A stretch of DNA of 64,000 nt, taken from the NCBI GenBank assembly GCA_030693515.1, contig JAUYAK010000076.1, positions 62,001-126,000 of the forward strand, in the 5' to 3' direction. This document shows positions 51,038-60,002 of the stretch, piece by piece. The stretch is from Opitutaceae bacterium (GTDB lineage Bacteria > Verrucomicrobiota > Verrucomicrobiia > Opitutales > Opitutaceae). The notes beneath the pieces are model-generated. The model searched no databases. It saw only the letters and a program-made list of their open reading frames with translations, and had not been told where the DNA came from. Each line of letters begins with the position of its first letter. The first letter of the stretch is position 1. The translations under genes were made by a program, and so were the position numbers.

Positions 51038-51065
51038 AACCATTCCCTGTTTGAATAATTTCCCC

Positions 51066-52028
51066 ATGAAACTTCGTCTCTCTCTTTTGCTCGCCGTGCT
51101 CCTCGCCCCGGTGGCCGCGCAGGATGCGCTCAAGCGCCCGCGTATCACGGGCATCTCTCACGCGGCCTTCTATGTCTCCGACATGGCCAAGGCGCGCGCC
51201 TTCTACGAGGGCTTCCTCGGCTACGAGTCTCCGTTTTCGATCCCGCGCAAGGACCCGAAGGAGCAACTCGTGTGGATCAAAATCAATGACCGCCAGACCG
51301 TGGAGCTGTTTCCCGGCTCCGAAGTCTCGCCCGACACGGATCGTCTCTACCACATCGCCGTCGAGACCGACGACGCCGAGGCGATGCGGCTTTATCTCCA
51401 GTCGAAGGGCGTGGCGGTTCCACCGAAGACGGCGATCGGGAAAATCGGCAATAAAAACTATTTCGTGAAGGATCCGAACGGCAACACGGTCGAGATCGTC
51501 GAGTATTTGCCCGAGAGCTGGACCGTGCGGGAGAAGGGGAAATACATGTCGGATCGGCGCATTTCCACCCGCATGAGCCACGTGGGCGTGATGGTCGGCC
51601 AGCTCGACCTCTCGATGAAATTCTACGGCGAGATTCTCGGTTTTACCGAGATCTGGCGCGGCGGCGGCGGGTCCACGCTCAGCTGGGTCAACATGCGCGT
51701 GCCGGACGGGGAGGACTACGTGGAGTTCATGCTTTACGCCAGGGCCCCCACGCGGGACGTCATGCTCACCAAGCATCACATCTGTCTCGAAGTGGACGAT
51801 GTCGAGAAAGCCGGCGCGATCCTGGCGAGCCGTCCACTGCCTCCCGGTCTCAAGGCGCCCGACGCGATGAAAACCGGCGTGAACGGCAAACGCCAAATCA
51901 ACTACTACGATCCCGACGGCACGCGCGTCGAAATCATGGAGCCGCGGACCTTCAACGGAAACCCCGTCCCACCCTCGCGCGCCATGCCCCCGGCGCCCCT
52001 GCCGCCCTACCAACCCGCCAGCAAGTGA
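51066..52028 (+). CDS. Secreted two-domain VOC (glyoxalase/dioxygenase-like) protein
   Basis: 320 residues with a signal peptide (MKLRLSLLLAVLLAPVAAQ). Two vicinal-oxygen-chelate halves, each with a complete His-His-Glu set. First half: GISHAAFYVSD, LYHIAVETDD, NTVEIVEYLP. Second half: MSHVGVMVGQ, HHICLEVDD, TRVEIMEP. Both could bind metal. The reaction is unknown; extracytoplasmic VOC enzymes are unusual, and the context suggests lyase or epimerase chemistry on an oxidised sugar. The C-terminus is Pro-rich. Confidence 0.82.
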   Translation: MKLRLSLLLAVLLAPVAAQDALKRPRITGISHAAFYVSDMAKARAFYEGFLGYESPFSIPRKDPKEQLVWIKINDRQTVELFPGSEVSPDTDRLYHIAVETDDAEAMRLYLQSKGVAVPPKTAIGKIGNKNYFVKDPNGNTVEIVEYLPESWTVREKGKYMSDRRISTRMSHVGVMVGQLDLSMKFYGEILGFTEIWRGGGGSTLSWVNMRVPDGEDYVEFMLYARAPTRDVMLTKHHICLEVDDVEKAGAILASRPLPPGLKAPDAMKTGVNGKRQINYYDPDGTRVEIMEPRTFNGNPVPPSRAMPPAPLPPYQPASK

Positions 52029-52054
52029 GCCGATTTATTCACCCATCACCCGCC

Positions 52055-54250
52055 ATGCGTTATTTGAAAACCCACCGCCGCGCGGCCTGCGCGATAACTC
52101 TCATGGCGCTTGTCGCCTCCGGCCTGGCCGCCGAAAACCCCGACCAGACGGTGCTCCTCTCTGAGTTCACCGTCTCCGAGAAATCGCTCAACGGCTACAT
52201 CGCCTCCGAGAGCGTCACCGGCACGCGAGTCGCGACACAGATCAAGGATCTGCCATTTGCAATCAGCGTCATCACGAGCGAGTTCATGAACGATTTCGAC
52301 ATGTTCGATCTCGGTGCGGACCTCGTCTACACCGCCTCGCTCAACGCCGTGGATACGCAGGGAAACTCGAATCTTCGCGGCTACGGCGGCACCTTCACGC
52401 TGCGCAACGGGTTCTATCGCCTCGGGCTGAACGACCGCATCAACACCGACCGCATCGAAATCATCAAGGGACCCAACGCCGCGATCTACGGCGCGACCTC
52501 GCCGGCGGGTTTGATCAATTACGTCTCGAAACGCCCGAAGGCGACGCCGTCGCAGATGTTCCGGGTCACGGCCGGCAGCGATGACCTGATCCGCGGCGAG
52601 ACGAACGTGAACAGTCCTCTCGGCTCACTGGGCGGCGTGAAATTCTATCAACTCTTCAGCGCGCAGGCGGAGAACAGTGGCTCCAATACCCGCTTCGCGA
52701 ACACCAAGAAACGTTTCATCGGTGAGTCGGTCCTCGCCAAGTTTCCGGGTGGAGCGACCGTGTTGACGGAGTTCGAATGGTCGAAGCGCGATTCGGTGAC
52801 GGCGACCTCGACCGTGCCCTTCGAATACAACCTGACCACGCGCACCTACTCGTCGGTGTTGCGCCCCGATCTCGCCAACTTCAGCCAAGGCGGGCCGGAT
52901 TCGGAACAGGACCGTGAGTCAACGTCGGTGTATATGACGTTCGAGAAACGCTGGACGCCGGTGTGGTCGAGCCGCGCCGGCGGTTATTATTACCGGCGGC
53001 AGGCCTTCAACTTCAATTCCGGCTCCAGCGACCAGTTCGACCCGGTGCGGCGGCAGTTTGGCCGGGGGAATGTGCTGTGGGATCCGTTGAACGAAGACGG
53101 CGGCGCCTTCCAGATCGACACGATCGCGGATTACGCCCTGTTCAACGGCAAGGTGCAGAACAAGACTCTGCTGACCCTCGATTACTCGCAAAATTGGCGC
53201 TACCGCCAGCAGCGGCAGGCGAACAGCCGCGTTTACACGATCAGCGGCGTGCTCCTCGACAATCCCGACTACTCGTTGCCGCCGCACAGCGCGTTCAGCA
53301 TCGTGACTCGTAACGACAAGACACGCTGGGATACCAAGGGGCTCTTCCTCCGCCAACAGACAACCGTGCTGGACGGCCGGCTCATTGGGTTCGCCGGTAT
53401 CCGGCGCGACATGGTCACCTACAACTTCACTTTCGGCGATCAGTTCAACGCAGCGGGCGGCGCCCTGCGGACACGCGGCCAGGTCTCCCGCTACACGAGC
53501 TCGGCGTGGTCGCCGAACGTGGGCGCGAACTACAAGCTCACGCGCAACGTGTCGGTTTACTCCAGCCACAGCCGGTCGTTCACGCCGGCGGGTCAGAGCG
53601 CGCGCCTCGGCGAGCCCTATCTCGAAAACGAAACATCGCGTGGCTGGGATTATGGCATCAAGGCCTCGTTTTTGGGCGATCGATTGCTCTTCACGTTGGG
53701 CGGATTCTACATCGACCGTTTTGGGGTAAAAACCACCCAGCGCGATCCGATCACGGGGATCAACGAAGTCATCGCCGCCGGCACGCAGAATTCGAAGGGC
53801 GTGGAATTTGAAGGCTCGTGGCGCGTGACTGATGCACTGACGCTGCAGGCCAGCGGCAGCGCGGTGAACGCGAAAATTCGCTACAACGGCAACGCCACGA
53901 CCGATGTCGGCCGTCACCCTGCCGGCGTGCCGGCGGATCAAGCGAGCGCAGTGATACGCTACGATTTTCGTCACGGCTCGTTGGCGGGCTTTGCGTGGAA
54001 TGCAGGTCTCGTCTACAGCGGAAGCGCCTACCCGAACTCGACGGCGACTGATGCCCGCCGCAATGTGCAGACCGATTCCTTCACGGTCGTGAATTCGGGC
54101 GTCAGCTACTCGTGGCGGCGCAGCGCGGATCGCATTCGCCACGCGGTGCGGTTGAGCGCGAAGAATCTCTTCGATAAAAATTATCTCACGCCCCGCGCCG
54201 AGCTGGGCGCGAACCGGGGTATCTATCTCGCCTATACGCTGAACCACTGA
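52055..54250 (+). CDS. TonB-dependent receptor (short form, paralogue of 46393)
   Basis: 731 residues from MRYLKTHRRAACAITLMAL; a GTG overlapping the previous stop (52025) would add 10 residues before the signal and is less likely. The plug starts TVLLSEFTVSEKSLNGYIAS and contains TGTRVATQIKDLPFAIS, IIKGPNAAIYGATSPAGLIN, and the barrel ends YLAYTLNH. Last gene of the keto-sugar run and 19 nt upstream of the sigma factor gene, so it may be co-expressed with it. Confidence 0.9.
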   Translation: MRYLKTHRRAACAITLMALVASGLAAENPDQTVLLSEFTVSEKSLNGYIASESVTGTRVATQIKDLPFAISVITSEFMNDFDMFDLGADLVYTASLNAVDTQGNSNLRGYGGTFTLRNGFYRLGLNDRINTDRIEIIKGPNAAIYGATSPAGLINYVSKRPKATPSQMFRVTAGSDDLIRGETNVNSPLGSLGGVKFYQLFSAQAENSGSNTRFANTKKRFIGESVLAKFPGGATVLTEFEWSKRDSVTATSTVPFEYNLTTRTYSSVLRPDLANFSQGGPDSEQDRESTSVYMTFEKRWTPVWSSRAGGYYYRRQAFNFNSGSSDQFDPVRRQFGRGNVLWDPLNEDGGAFQIDTIADYALFNGKVQNKTLLTLDYSQNWRYRQQRQANSRVYTISGVLLDNPDYSLPPHSAFSIVTRNDKTRWDTKGLFLRQQTTVLDGRLIGFAGIRRDMVTYNFTFGDQFNAAGGALRTRGQVSRYTSSAWSPNVGANYKLTRNVSVYSSHSRSFTPAGQSARLGEPYLENETSRGWDYGIKASFLGDRLLFTLGGFYIDRFGVKTTQRDPITGINEVIAAGTQNSKGVEFEGSWRVTDALTLQASGSAVNAKIRYNGNATTDVGRHPAGVPADQASAVIRYDFRHGSLAGFAWNAGLVYSGSAYPNSTATDARRNVQTDSFTVVNSGVSYSWRRSADRIRHAVRLSAKNLFDKNYLTPRAELGANRGIYLAYTLNH

Positions 54251-54269
54251 ATCTGCGCCGCTCTCTCCC

Positions 54270-54824
54270 ATGTCTGAAGCACCTCAAGATGAAGCCGAGA
54301 ATCGAAAGCGGCTGATGGCGTTGATGACGCGGCACCAGCGGCAGATTTTCGCCTATATCTATACTCTCGTGCCGGACCGCCATGACGCGGAAGACTTGTT
54401 GCAGGAAACCAGCTTGGTGATTTGCGAAAAGTTCGACCAGTTCAAATCCGGCACGGACTTCGTAGCCTGGGCGTGCCAGATTGCCTGGTGGCGGGTGCGC
54501 TATTCCCGGCAGAAGTTTGCGCGCTCGAAAGTCGTGTTCGACGACGAGGTGCTGGCGTCGGTGGCCAACACGGTGAGCACGATGCGCGAGGAACTCGACG
54601 CCCGCCACGAAGCGTTGGCGGCCTGTCTGCAAAAACTCCCGGCTCGCGACCGTGAACTGGTGTTGACGCGCTACGAGCCGGGTTGCGGCGTCGCGGAAGC
54701 TGCCCAGCGCTCGGGCCGCTCGATGGACGCGGCTTACAAGGCGTTGAACCGGTTGCGGAAATTATTGCATGACTGTGTGACCCACGAACTGGCGCACACG
54801 CAGCCGCATGGGGGTGCCGCATGA
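54270..54824 (+). CDS. ECF-type RNA polymerase sigma factor
   Basis: 184 residues. Sigma region 2: LMTRHQRQIFAYIYTLVPD, HDAEDLLQETSLVICEKFDQ, DFVAWACQIAWWRVRYSRQK. Region 4: LQKLPARDRELVLTRYEPGC, VAEAAQRSGRSMDAAYKALN. It resembles the planctomycete/verrucomicrobial sigma branch whose gene is usually followed by a FecR-LamG gene, as here (ATGA overlap at 54821). It probably controls the neighbouring receptor genes. Confidence 0.92.
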   Translation: MSEAPQDEAENRKRLMALMTRHQRQIFAYIYTLVPDRHDAEDLLQETSLVICEKFDQFKSGTDFVAWACQIAWWRVRYSRQKFARSKVVFDDEVLASVANTVSTMREELDARHEALAACLQKLPARDRELVLTRYEPGCGVAEAAQRSGRSMDAAYKALNRLRKLLHDCVTHELAHTQPHGGAA

Positions 54825-56425
54825 ACCTGAGCGATGGCGATATTCTGGAGTTGAACGAACTTTTCGGGGCGCTGGTGGACGGCACCGCGACGGAGAAGCA
54901 GCGGGAACGACTGGCGCGACTGCTGCGCGATTCGGAGGCGGCCCGGCGCTGTTACGTCCGGGCCATGGGGCAATCGGCGAGCCTTCACTTGTATGCCGCC
55001 GAGATGCAGTCCGACGCACCTGACGCGCGACCGAGCAGGGGCAATCTGCTCTCTTTCGCGCGGTGGGTGGGCGGCGCGCTGGCGGTGGCGGCGGCGCTCG
55101 CCGTCGGTTTTATTCTCTTCAGCCGCTGGGCGAGCGGGGAGCGAAACGTGCGGCCTGCCACCCGCGCGGAGTTCGTCGCGCGGATTACAGGTGAGAAAGG
55201 CTCGGAGTGGAGCAGCGGCGGCGAGGGGTTGCAGCCGGGCACCTACCTGCGAAAAGGCCAGCGGCTCGAGCTACGCGCGGGCTACGTTGAAATCACTTTC
55301 GATTCCGGCGCGCGCGTGATGCTGGAAGGCGCGGCGTCGCTCGACGTCAATTCGGCTTGGGATGCAACGCTGCGGCGCGGCACCTTGAAGGCCAGCGTGC
55401 CGCCCGAAGCGATCGGCTTCCGCGTGAGCAATCCGTTCGTGGACGTCCTCGATCTAGGGACCGAGTTCACCATGATTGCCGATGCGAACGGTGGCGCGGA
55501 AGTGCTCGTGAACAAAGGCGAGGTGGAGGCGGCGCCGCGCGGGCGTGGCGAGGTGGAGGCGATCCTGTTGCGGGAAAAGGAAGCACGGCGGTTCGCGGAA
55601 TCCGGTATGTCCGACGTGACGGATCGCGAGCGGAAATTCGCGCTTTTTACGCAGCCGCTCGAACTGCAACGCCTGAAGACGACGCTTGGTTATGCGCACT
55701 GGTCGTTCGACGGAACCCAAGACGCGTTTTCGGCGGATGGACCTTTGTCGCGCACCGGCGCATCGGCGTTCGCTCTCGTCGCGAACGGCGGGGGCACGGT
55801 CTCGCTCACCGAAAGTCCGCACGGGCAGGCGCTGCGCTTCGACGGGCAGATGTTTGCGAAAGCGAGTTTCCCCGGAATCTCCAGTGCGCGGCCGCGCACG
55901 ATCGCATTCTGGGTCAGAGTGCCGGAGGACGCGCAGCCGGTGGATACATGGATGATCGCATGGGGCACGACGTTTCCCAAGCTCGGCTATCGTCCGGTGC
56001 ATATCGGCTGGAACCGGCGGCCCGGCGAGGGTGCGCTCGGGGCGCTGCGCACGGATTTTGGCGGCGGTCACGCGATCGGCACGACGTCGTTGCGCGATGG
56101 CAAGTGGCACCATGTTGCCGTGTATTTCGCGCCCGGGGAAGGCATCGACGCGCCCGTGCAGGTAAAACAATACATCGATGGGCGCCTCGACAGCAGCACG
56201 ATCGTGCCGGGTGTGGTCCGCGCGCCCGTGGGCATGGTGGATGCGACAGTCGAACACCAGGTGTGGCTCGGCTACCGCCTGACGGGACACAAACAGGAGG
56301 GCCGGCGATTTCGCGGCGAGTTAGACGAGCTTTTTATCGCAGATCGCGGCCTCCAGCCGCACGAGATCGTCTCGCTTATGAAAGATAACCGGCTGCCCGA
56401 GTCACCCCTAACCGTTCATCCCTGA
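54821..56425 (+). CDS. FecR-domain anti-sigma-like membrane protein with LamG sensor domain
   Basis: 534 residues. An N-terminal cytoplasmic zinc-free anti-sigma-like helix bundle (about 1-70: ELNELFGALVDGTATEKQ, LLRDSEAARRCYVRAMG), a single membrane helix (about 82-101), a FecR domain (about 150-235: LRAGYVEITFDSGARVMLEG, LDLGTEFTMIAD, VLVNKGEVEAAP), then a concanavalin-like LamG domain (about 285-520: RTIAFWVRVPEDAQ, DGKWHHVAVYF, ELDELFIADRGLQPHEI). The LamG domain may bind glycans outside the inner membrane and relay to the sigma factor. Translationally coupled to the sigma gene. Confidence 0.88.
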   Translation: MNLSDGDILELNELFGALVDGTATEKQRERLARLLRDSEAARRCYVRAMGQSASLHLYAAEMQSDAPDARPSRGNLLSFARWVGGALAVAAALAVGFILFSRWASGERNVRPATRAEFVARITGEKGSEWSSGGEGLQPGTYLRKGQRLELRAGYVEITFDSGARVMLEGAASLDVNSAWDATLRRGTLKASVPPEAIGFRVSNPFVDVLDLGTEFTMIADANGGAEVLVNKGEVEAAPRGRGEVEAILLREKEARRFAESGMSDVTDRERKFALFTQPLELQRLKTTLGYAHWSFDGTQDAFSADGPLSRTGASAFALVANGGGTVSLTESPHGQALRFDGQMFAKASFPGISSARPRTIAFWVRVPEDAQPVDTWMIAWGTTFPKLGYRPVHIGWNRRPGEGALGALRTDFGGGHAIGTTSLRDGKWHHVAVYFAPGEGIDAPVQVKQYIDGRLDSSTIVPGVVRAPVGMVDATVEHQVWLGYRLTGHKQEGRRFRGELDELFIADRGLQPHEIVSLMKDNRLPESPLTVHP

Positions 56426-56781
56426 AAAACCGTTATGTCGCACCGTGTTCATCCATTCCGCGTATTCCTCATCGGTGCGTTGGTCGCGGTAGGAGCACAT
56501 TTTTTCATCACCGCACGCCGTCGACGGCGCTCGCGGTGCAAGGTGGCCGAAGCGATACGCAGGGTTAAAGGGTGGCACGGGATGCACACAGGCTGTGGAC
56601 CACTCTCCTTTGCTTCTCTCACAGGAAGAGTGAGCGCGCTCATGCGCGTTGTGAGCGTTTGAGACCATAGCAATTGAAGCGCCGCTCCACTTGGACACCA
56701 TTCCTGAGATCACTCGGATCATGCTCCTCCCGCCTCGGCGGCTGCTCCGGACTACACCCTTCGCTTCGACCTACTTAATCT
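56426..56781. other. Regulatory gap before the third receptor gene
   Basis: No supported gene. A hairpin spans 56509-56538 (CACCGC / GCGGTG around the 12-bp palindrome GCCGTCGACGGC, 56517-56528). Further right lies the TGAGCG palindrome cluster, listed separately. The promoter of the receptor gene at 56782 must be here. Confidence 0.5.
56631..56663. promoter_or_regulatory. TGAGCG palindrome cluster upstream of receptor gene
   Basis: A perfect 12-bp palindrome TGAGCGCGCTCA (56631-56642), then TGAGCG (56652-56657) and TTTGAG (56658-56663). The same words in the same order occur at 62184-62231 before the related receptor gene at 62324. Candidate operator. Confidence 0.5.
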
Positions 56782-59700
56782 ATGACCTGCATCGCACGAA
56801 TTAGCGCAATCCTGCGCAAGTGGACGGTGTTCGCGGGCGTCTTCGCCGTCGCCTGTTCCGCATTCGCACAATCTGCCGGCACCGGCACAATCGAGGGACG
56901 TGTCGTAAACGCCACCAATGGCCAGTATCTGAGCAACGCCCGCGTGTCTGTCGAGGGCACCGACGTGGAGACGCTCACCGACTCCTTCGGCCAATACCGG
57001 CTCATCGGCGTCCAGACGGGAAGCGCCCGAGTCAAAGTCGCCTACAGCGGGTTGCCGAGCGTCGAAGCGACCGTGACTGTGGGCACCGGCGTCGCCGCCA
57101 CGCGGGACTTTACCTTGGGCGGCGCCGATAGCGCCGGCCAGGCCACCGACGTGACCAAGCTCGATCCGTTCCTTGTTAATTCCAACCGCGACCTGAACAA
57201 CACCGCCATCGCCATCAACGACCAACGCACGGCCGGCAACATCAAGACCGTGATCGCCGCCGAACTCGTCGGGGATCTCGCCACGGACAATGTGGCCGAG
57301 ATCATGAAATATCTCCCCGGAGTCACGCTCGACGGTGTGTCGGAAGCCTCCGGAATTCAGGTGCGCGGCTTTGCGGCGACCTTCACGACCATTACCAACA
57401 ACGGCGCCCTGATCTCCAGTGCTTCGCCGGATCCGAGCCGCTACACCTCCGCGGGCGATTTGTCGGCCAACAGCATTTCTCGCATCGAAGTGACCAAGGT
57501 GCCGACGCCGGAGATGCCCGCCAGCTCGCTGGGCGGCACGGTGAATTTCGTGGGCAAGAGCGCCTTCGAGTCCGCCCGGCCGGTCTTCAAATACCGCCTC
57601 AACGTCAGCGCCCACAGCGACGAGCCGAACATCTTCAAGAAGACCCCCGGCCCCCGCGACGAATCTTCCTACAAGGGACTGCCGAGTCTGGAGATGAGCT
57701 ACATTCTGCCGATCACGAAAAACTTCGGCATCGCGCTCAATGCCGTGACATCGAACCAATACTCCGGATTGAAACACGAGATGAGCCCGACATGGCGGTT
57801 CACCGGTCCAGCACCCACGAGCGCCGCCCCTAATGTCGCCACCCCGGCCAAGCCCTATTTTCAGGCGATGTCCTATGGCCCGCAGTCACGCAGCATCTGG
57901 CGCAAGGCCATCGGCATTCAGGCCGACTGGCGGCCGGCGAAGGACCACGTGCTCTCCGCCTCCGTGCAGCTCAACCTCGCCGAAAATCTTCAGGACGCGC
58001 TCCTGCAAGTGCCGACCGTCGGCAGCAGCGAGGTGCCAACTCCCGCCACGGGCGTCCCGCTTACCTTTGGCCCGACATTCACCTACGGTGCCACCGGCCG
58101 CGGTGCGAACAATCAGCAGAAATACACCTACGACCAGGCGAACTCGCAGCAGATGGTGAACCTCACGCACCGCTACAACGGCCGCGTCTGGGAAATCGAT
58201 TCCGGCCTGAGTGGCTCGCTCTCGAAGAGCTGGTGGCGCGACCTTAGCCGCGGCCATTTTTTCAACGTCCGCACCACCCTCACCGGTGTAAATCGCGTTA
58301 ACTTCGACGACATTTCGCCGACCGGTTCGCTCGCGCGCAAAATCACGACGTTCGGCGCGACCGGCAATGTGATCGACTGGTCCAAACTCGCCAACTATCG
58401 CGTCGGCAGTGTCGAGACCGCTCCGCGTGACGGGCGCAACACCCTCCTCCAGGCCCGCCTCAACGTGAAACGCGTGCTGGATTTTCTGCCCTTCGACGCC
58501 TCGCTGAAGGCCGGCGGCTCCGTCTCGCAAGACAACCGCGACATGCTCCGCCAGCTAAACGCCTACACGTTTGTAGGGGCCGACGGGATCGCCAACACCG
58601 CCGACGACACGGCCGGCCCGTTTGTCGACGCCAAGTCCTACGTTGAAAAATGGCGCTTCGTCGAGGCACAGGAGTTTGCCAGCTCCTACAAGCTGGCCGC
58701 GCTGTTCAAATCCAATCCGAACTACTTCACGCAGACCGCGGCCCAGCAGGTGACCAACGAGGTCAACCGCATCACCCGCTCCTACGAACTTTCGGAGCGC
58801 ATCTCCGCCGCCTATGTGCAGACCGACGCGCGCGTGCTGCACAACCGGCTCCGCGTCGTCACGGGCGTCCGTTTCGAGCGCACCGACGACGAGGGCCGCG
58901 GCCCGCTCTTCGATCCGAACGGGGTCTTTCAACGCGACTCCGCCGGCCGGTTGCTCCGCGTGAACAACGCCTTCGTGCGCAAGCCCGAGGCTGGCGCGGC
59001 GGGTTCCTTGCAGGAACTGCCCTTCATCCGCAAAGAGCGCGGCGGCAAGTCTGACAAATCCTACCAGGGCTACTATCCCAGTCTCCACCTCACCTATACG
59101 GCAGCGGAAAACTTCCTCGTCCGCCTCGCCTATGCCGAGACCTTCGGCCGCCCCGATCTGACGAGCATCTTGCCCAACACGACCGTCGGCACCGAGACAC
59201 TCCAGCCCGCCCCCGGCTCCCCTCCCGGCACAATCTCCGTCACCAACGCCGGCCTGAAGCCCTACGGTGCGAAGTCCTACGATCTCTCCGCGGAGTATTA
59301 TTTCCCCAATGGCGGCGTCGCCTCCGCCGGCGCGTTTCGGAAAGACCTCCGTGATTTCTTCGGCACGCTCAACACCGTGGCGACGCCCGAGCTGCTCGAT
59401 CAGTTCGGCGTGGAGCAGACCTATGTCGGCTGGGAGCTGCGCTCGACCATCAACGTCGGCAGCGCGCGGGTCACGGGCGTGGAGCTGAACTACTCGCAGC
59501 CCCTCGGCTTCCTCCCGTATGGCGGCAAGTATTTCAACGCCTTCGCCAACTACACGAAAATCAAACTGGAAGGCTCCAACGAGACGGACTTCACCGGCTT
59601 CATCCCCGAGTCCGCCAGCCTCGGCCTCAACTACAGCCGCAAGCCCGTCGTCGCCACGGTGCGTTGGAATTATCGCGGTGCCGATCGTCGCGGGCTGACC

Positions 59701-59931
59701 GGCAGCGCGCTTCCCGGCGGCTTCAACTACATCAAGCCTTTCCCGAGCGTGGACGTGAGCTTTGAGTATCAGATTAGCCGGCGCGTGAGCCTCTTTGGCA
59801 GCTCCCGCAATGTGTTCGGCGCCCCGCGGCTCTACGAGCGCTACACGAGCGAGACCCCGACCTACGCGCGGATTTACCGCAACAGCCCCGTCGGCGTGCA
59901 GACCGCCATCGGCATCAAAGGCACGTTCTGA
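56782..59931 (+). CDS. TonB-dependent receptor with carboxypeptidase-regulatory domain
   Basis: 1049 residues. Signal ending near SAFAQ, regulatory beta-sandwich (GTIEGRVVNATNGQYLSN, TLTDSFGQYRLIGV, about 33-112), plug (VAEIMKYLPGVTLDG, GIQVRGFAATFTT, VPTPEMPASSLGGTVNFVG) and barrel ending VGVQTAIGIKGTF. It is a close paralogue of the gene at 62324: both have KTPGPxD, ADWRPAxDHVLS and GAPLTFGPTFTYG-like stretches. It is probably for a large oligosaccharide. A strong terminator follows 20 nt after the stop. Confidence 0.93.
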   Translation: MTCIARISAILRKWTVFAGVFAVACSAFAQSAGTGTIEGRVVNATNGQYLSNARVSVEGTDVETLTDSFGQYRLIGVQTGSARVKVAYSGLPSVEATVTVGTGVAATRDFTLGGADSAGQATDVTKLDPFLVNSNRDLNNTAIAINDQRTAGNIKTVIAAELVGDLATDNVAEIMKYLPGVTLDGVSEASGIQVRGFAATFTTITNNGALISSASPDPSRYTSAGDLSANSISRIEVTKVPTPEMPASSLGGTVNFVGKSAFESARPVFKYRLNVSAHSDEPNIFKKTPGPRDESSYKGLPSLEMSYILPITKNFGIALNAVTSNQYSGLKHEMSPTWRFTGPAPTSAAPNVATPAKPYFQAMSYGPQSRSIWRKAIGIQADWRPAKDHVLSASVQLNLAENLQDALLQVPTVGSSEVPTPATGVPLTFGPTFTYGATGRGANNQQKYTYDQANSQQMVNLTHRYNGRVWEIDSGLSGSLSKSWWRDLSRGHFFNVRTTLTGVNRVNFDDISPTGSLARKITTFGATGNVIDWSKLANYRVGSVETAPRDGRNTLLQARLNVKRVLDFLPFDASLKAGGSVSQDNRDMLRQLNAYTFVGADGIANTADDTAGPFVDAKSYVEKWRFVEAQEFASSYKLAALFKSNPNYFTQTAAQQVTNEVNRITRSYELSERISAAYVQTDARVLHNRLRVVTGVRFERTDDEGRGPLFDPNGVFQRDSAGRLLRVNNAFVRKPEAGAAGSLQELPFIRKERGGKSDKSYQGYYPSLHLTYTAAENFLVRLAYAETFGRPDLTSILPNTTVGTETLQPAPGSPPGTISVTNAGLKPYGAKSYDLSAEYYFPNGGVASAGAFRKDLRDFFGTLNTVATPELLDQFGVEQTYVGWELRSTINVGSARVTGVELNYSQPLGFLPYGGKYFNAFANYTKIKLEGSNETDFTGFIPESASLGLNYSRKPVVATVRWNYRGADRRGLTGSALPGGFNYIKPFPSVDVSFEYQISRRVSLFGSSRNVFGAPRLYERYTSETPTYARIYRNSPVGVQTAIGIKGTF

Positions 59932-59951
59932 CCGGCCCAACGTGCCGGGTC

Positions 59952-59999
59952 GCGCCGTGATCGCCGCTTGAATCTGCGGCGGCACGGCGCGAATTTTTT
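59952..59999 (+). terminator. Rho-independent terminator of the receptor gene
   Basis: Left arm GCGCCGTG + CGCCGC (59952-59967) pairs with GCGGCG + CACGGCGC (59976-59990), 14 bp with a small internal bulge and an 8-nt loop, followed by six T residues (59994-59999). It ends 3 nt before the GTG of the next gene. Confidence 0.88.
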
Positions 60000-60002
60000 C
60001 CC

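Noticed and set aside
56509-56538. Rho-independent terminator after the FecR-LamG gene
   Set aside because: Hairpin is good but no T-run follows on either strand.
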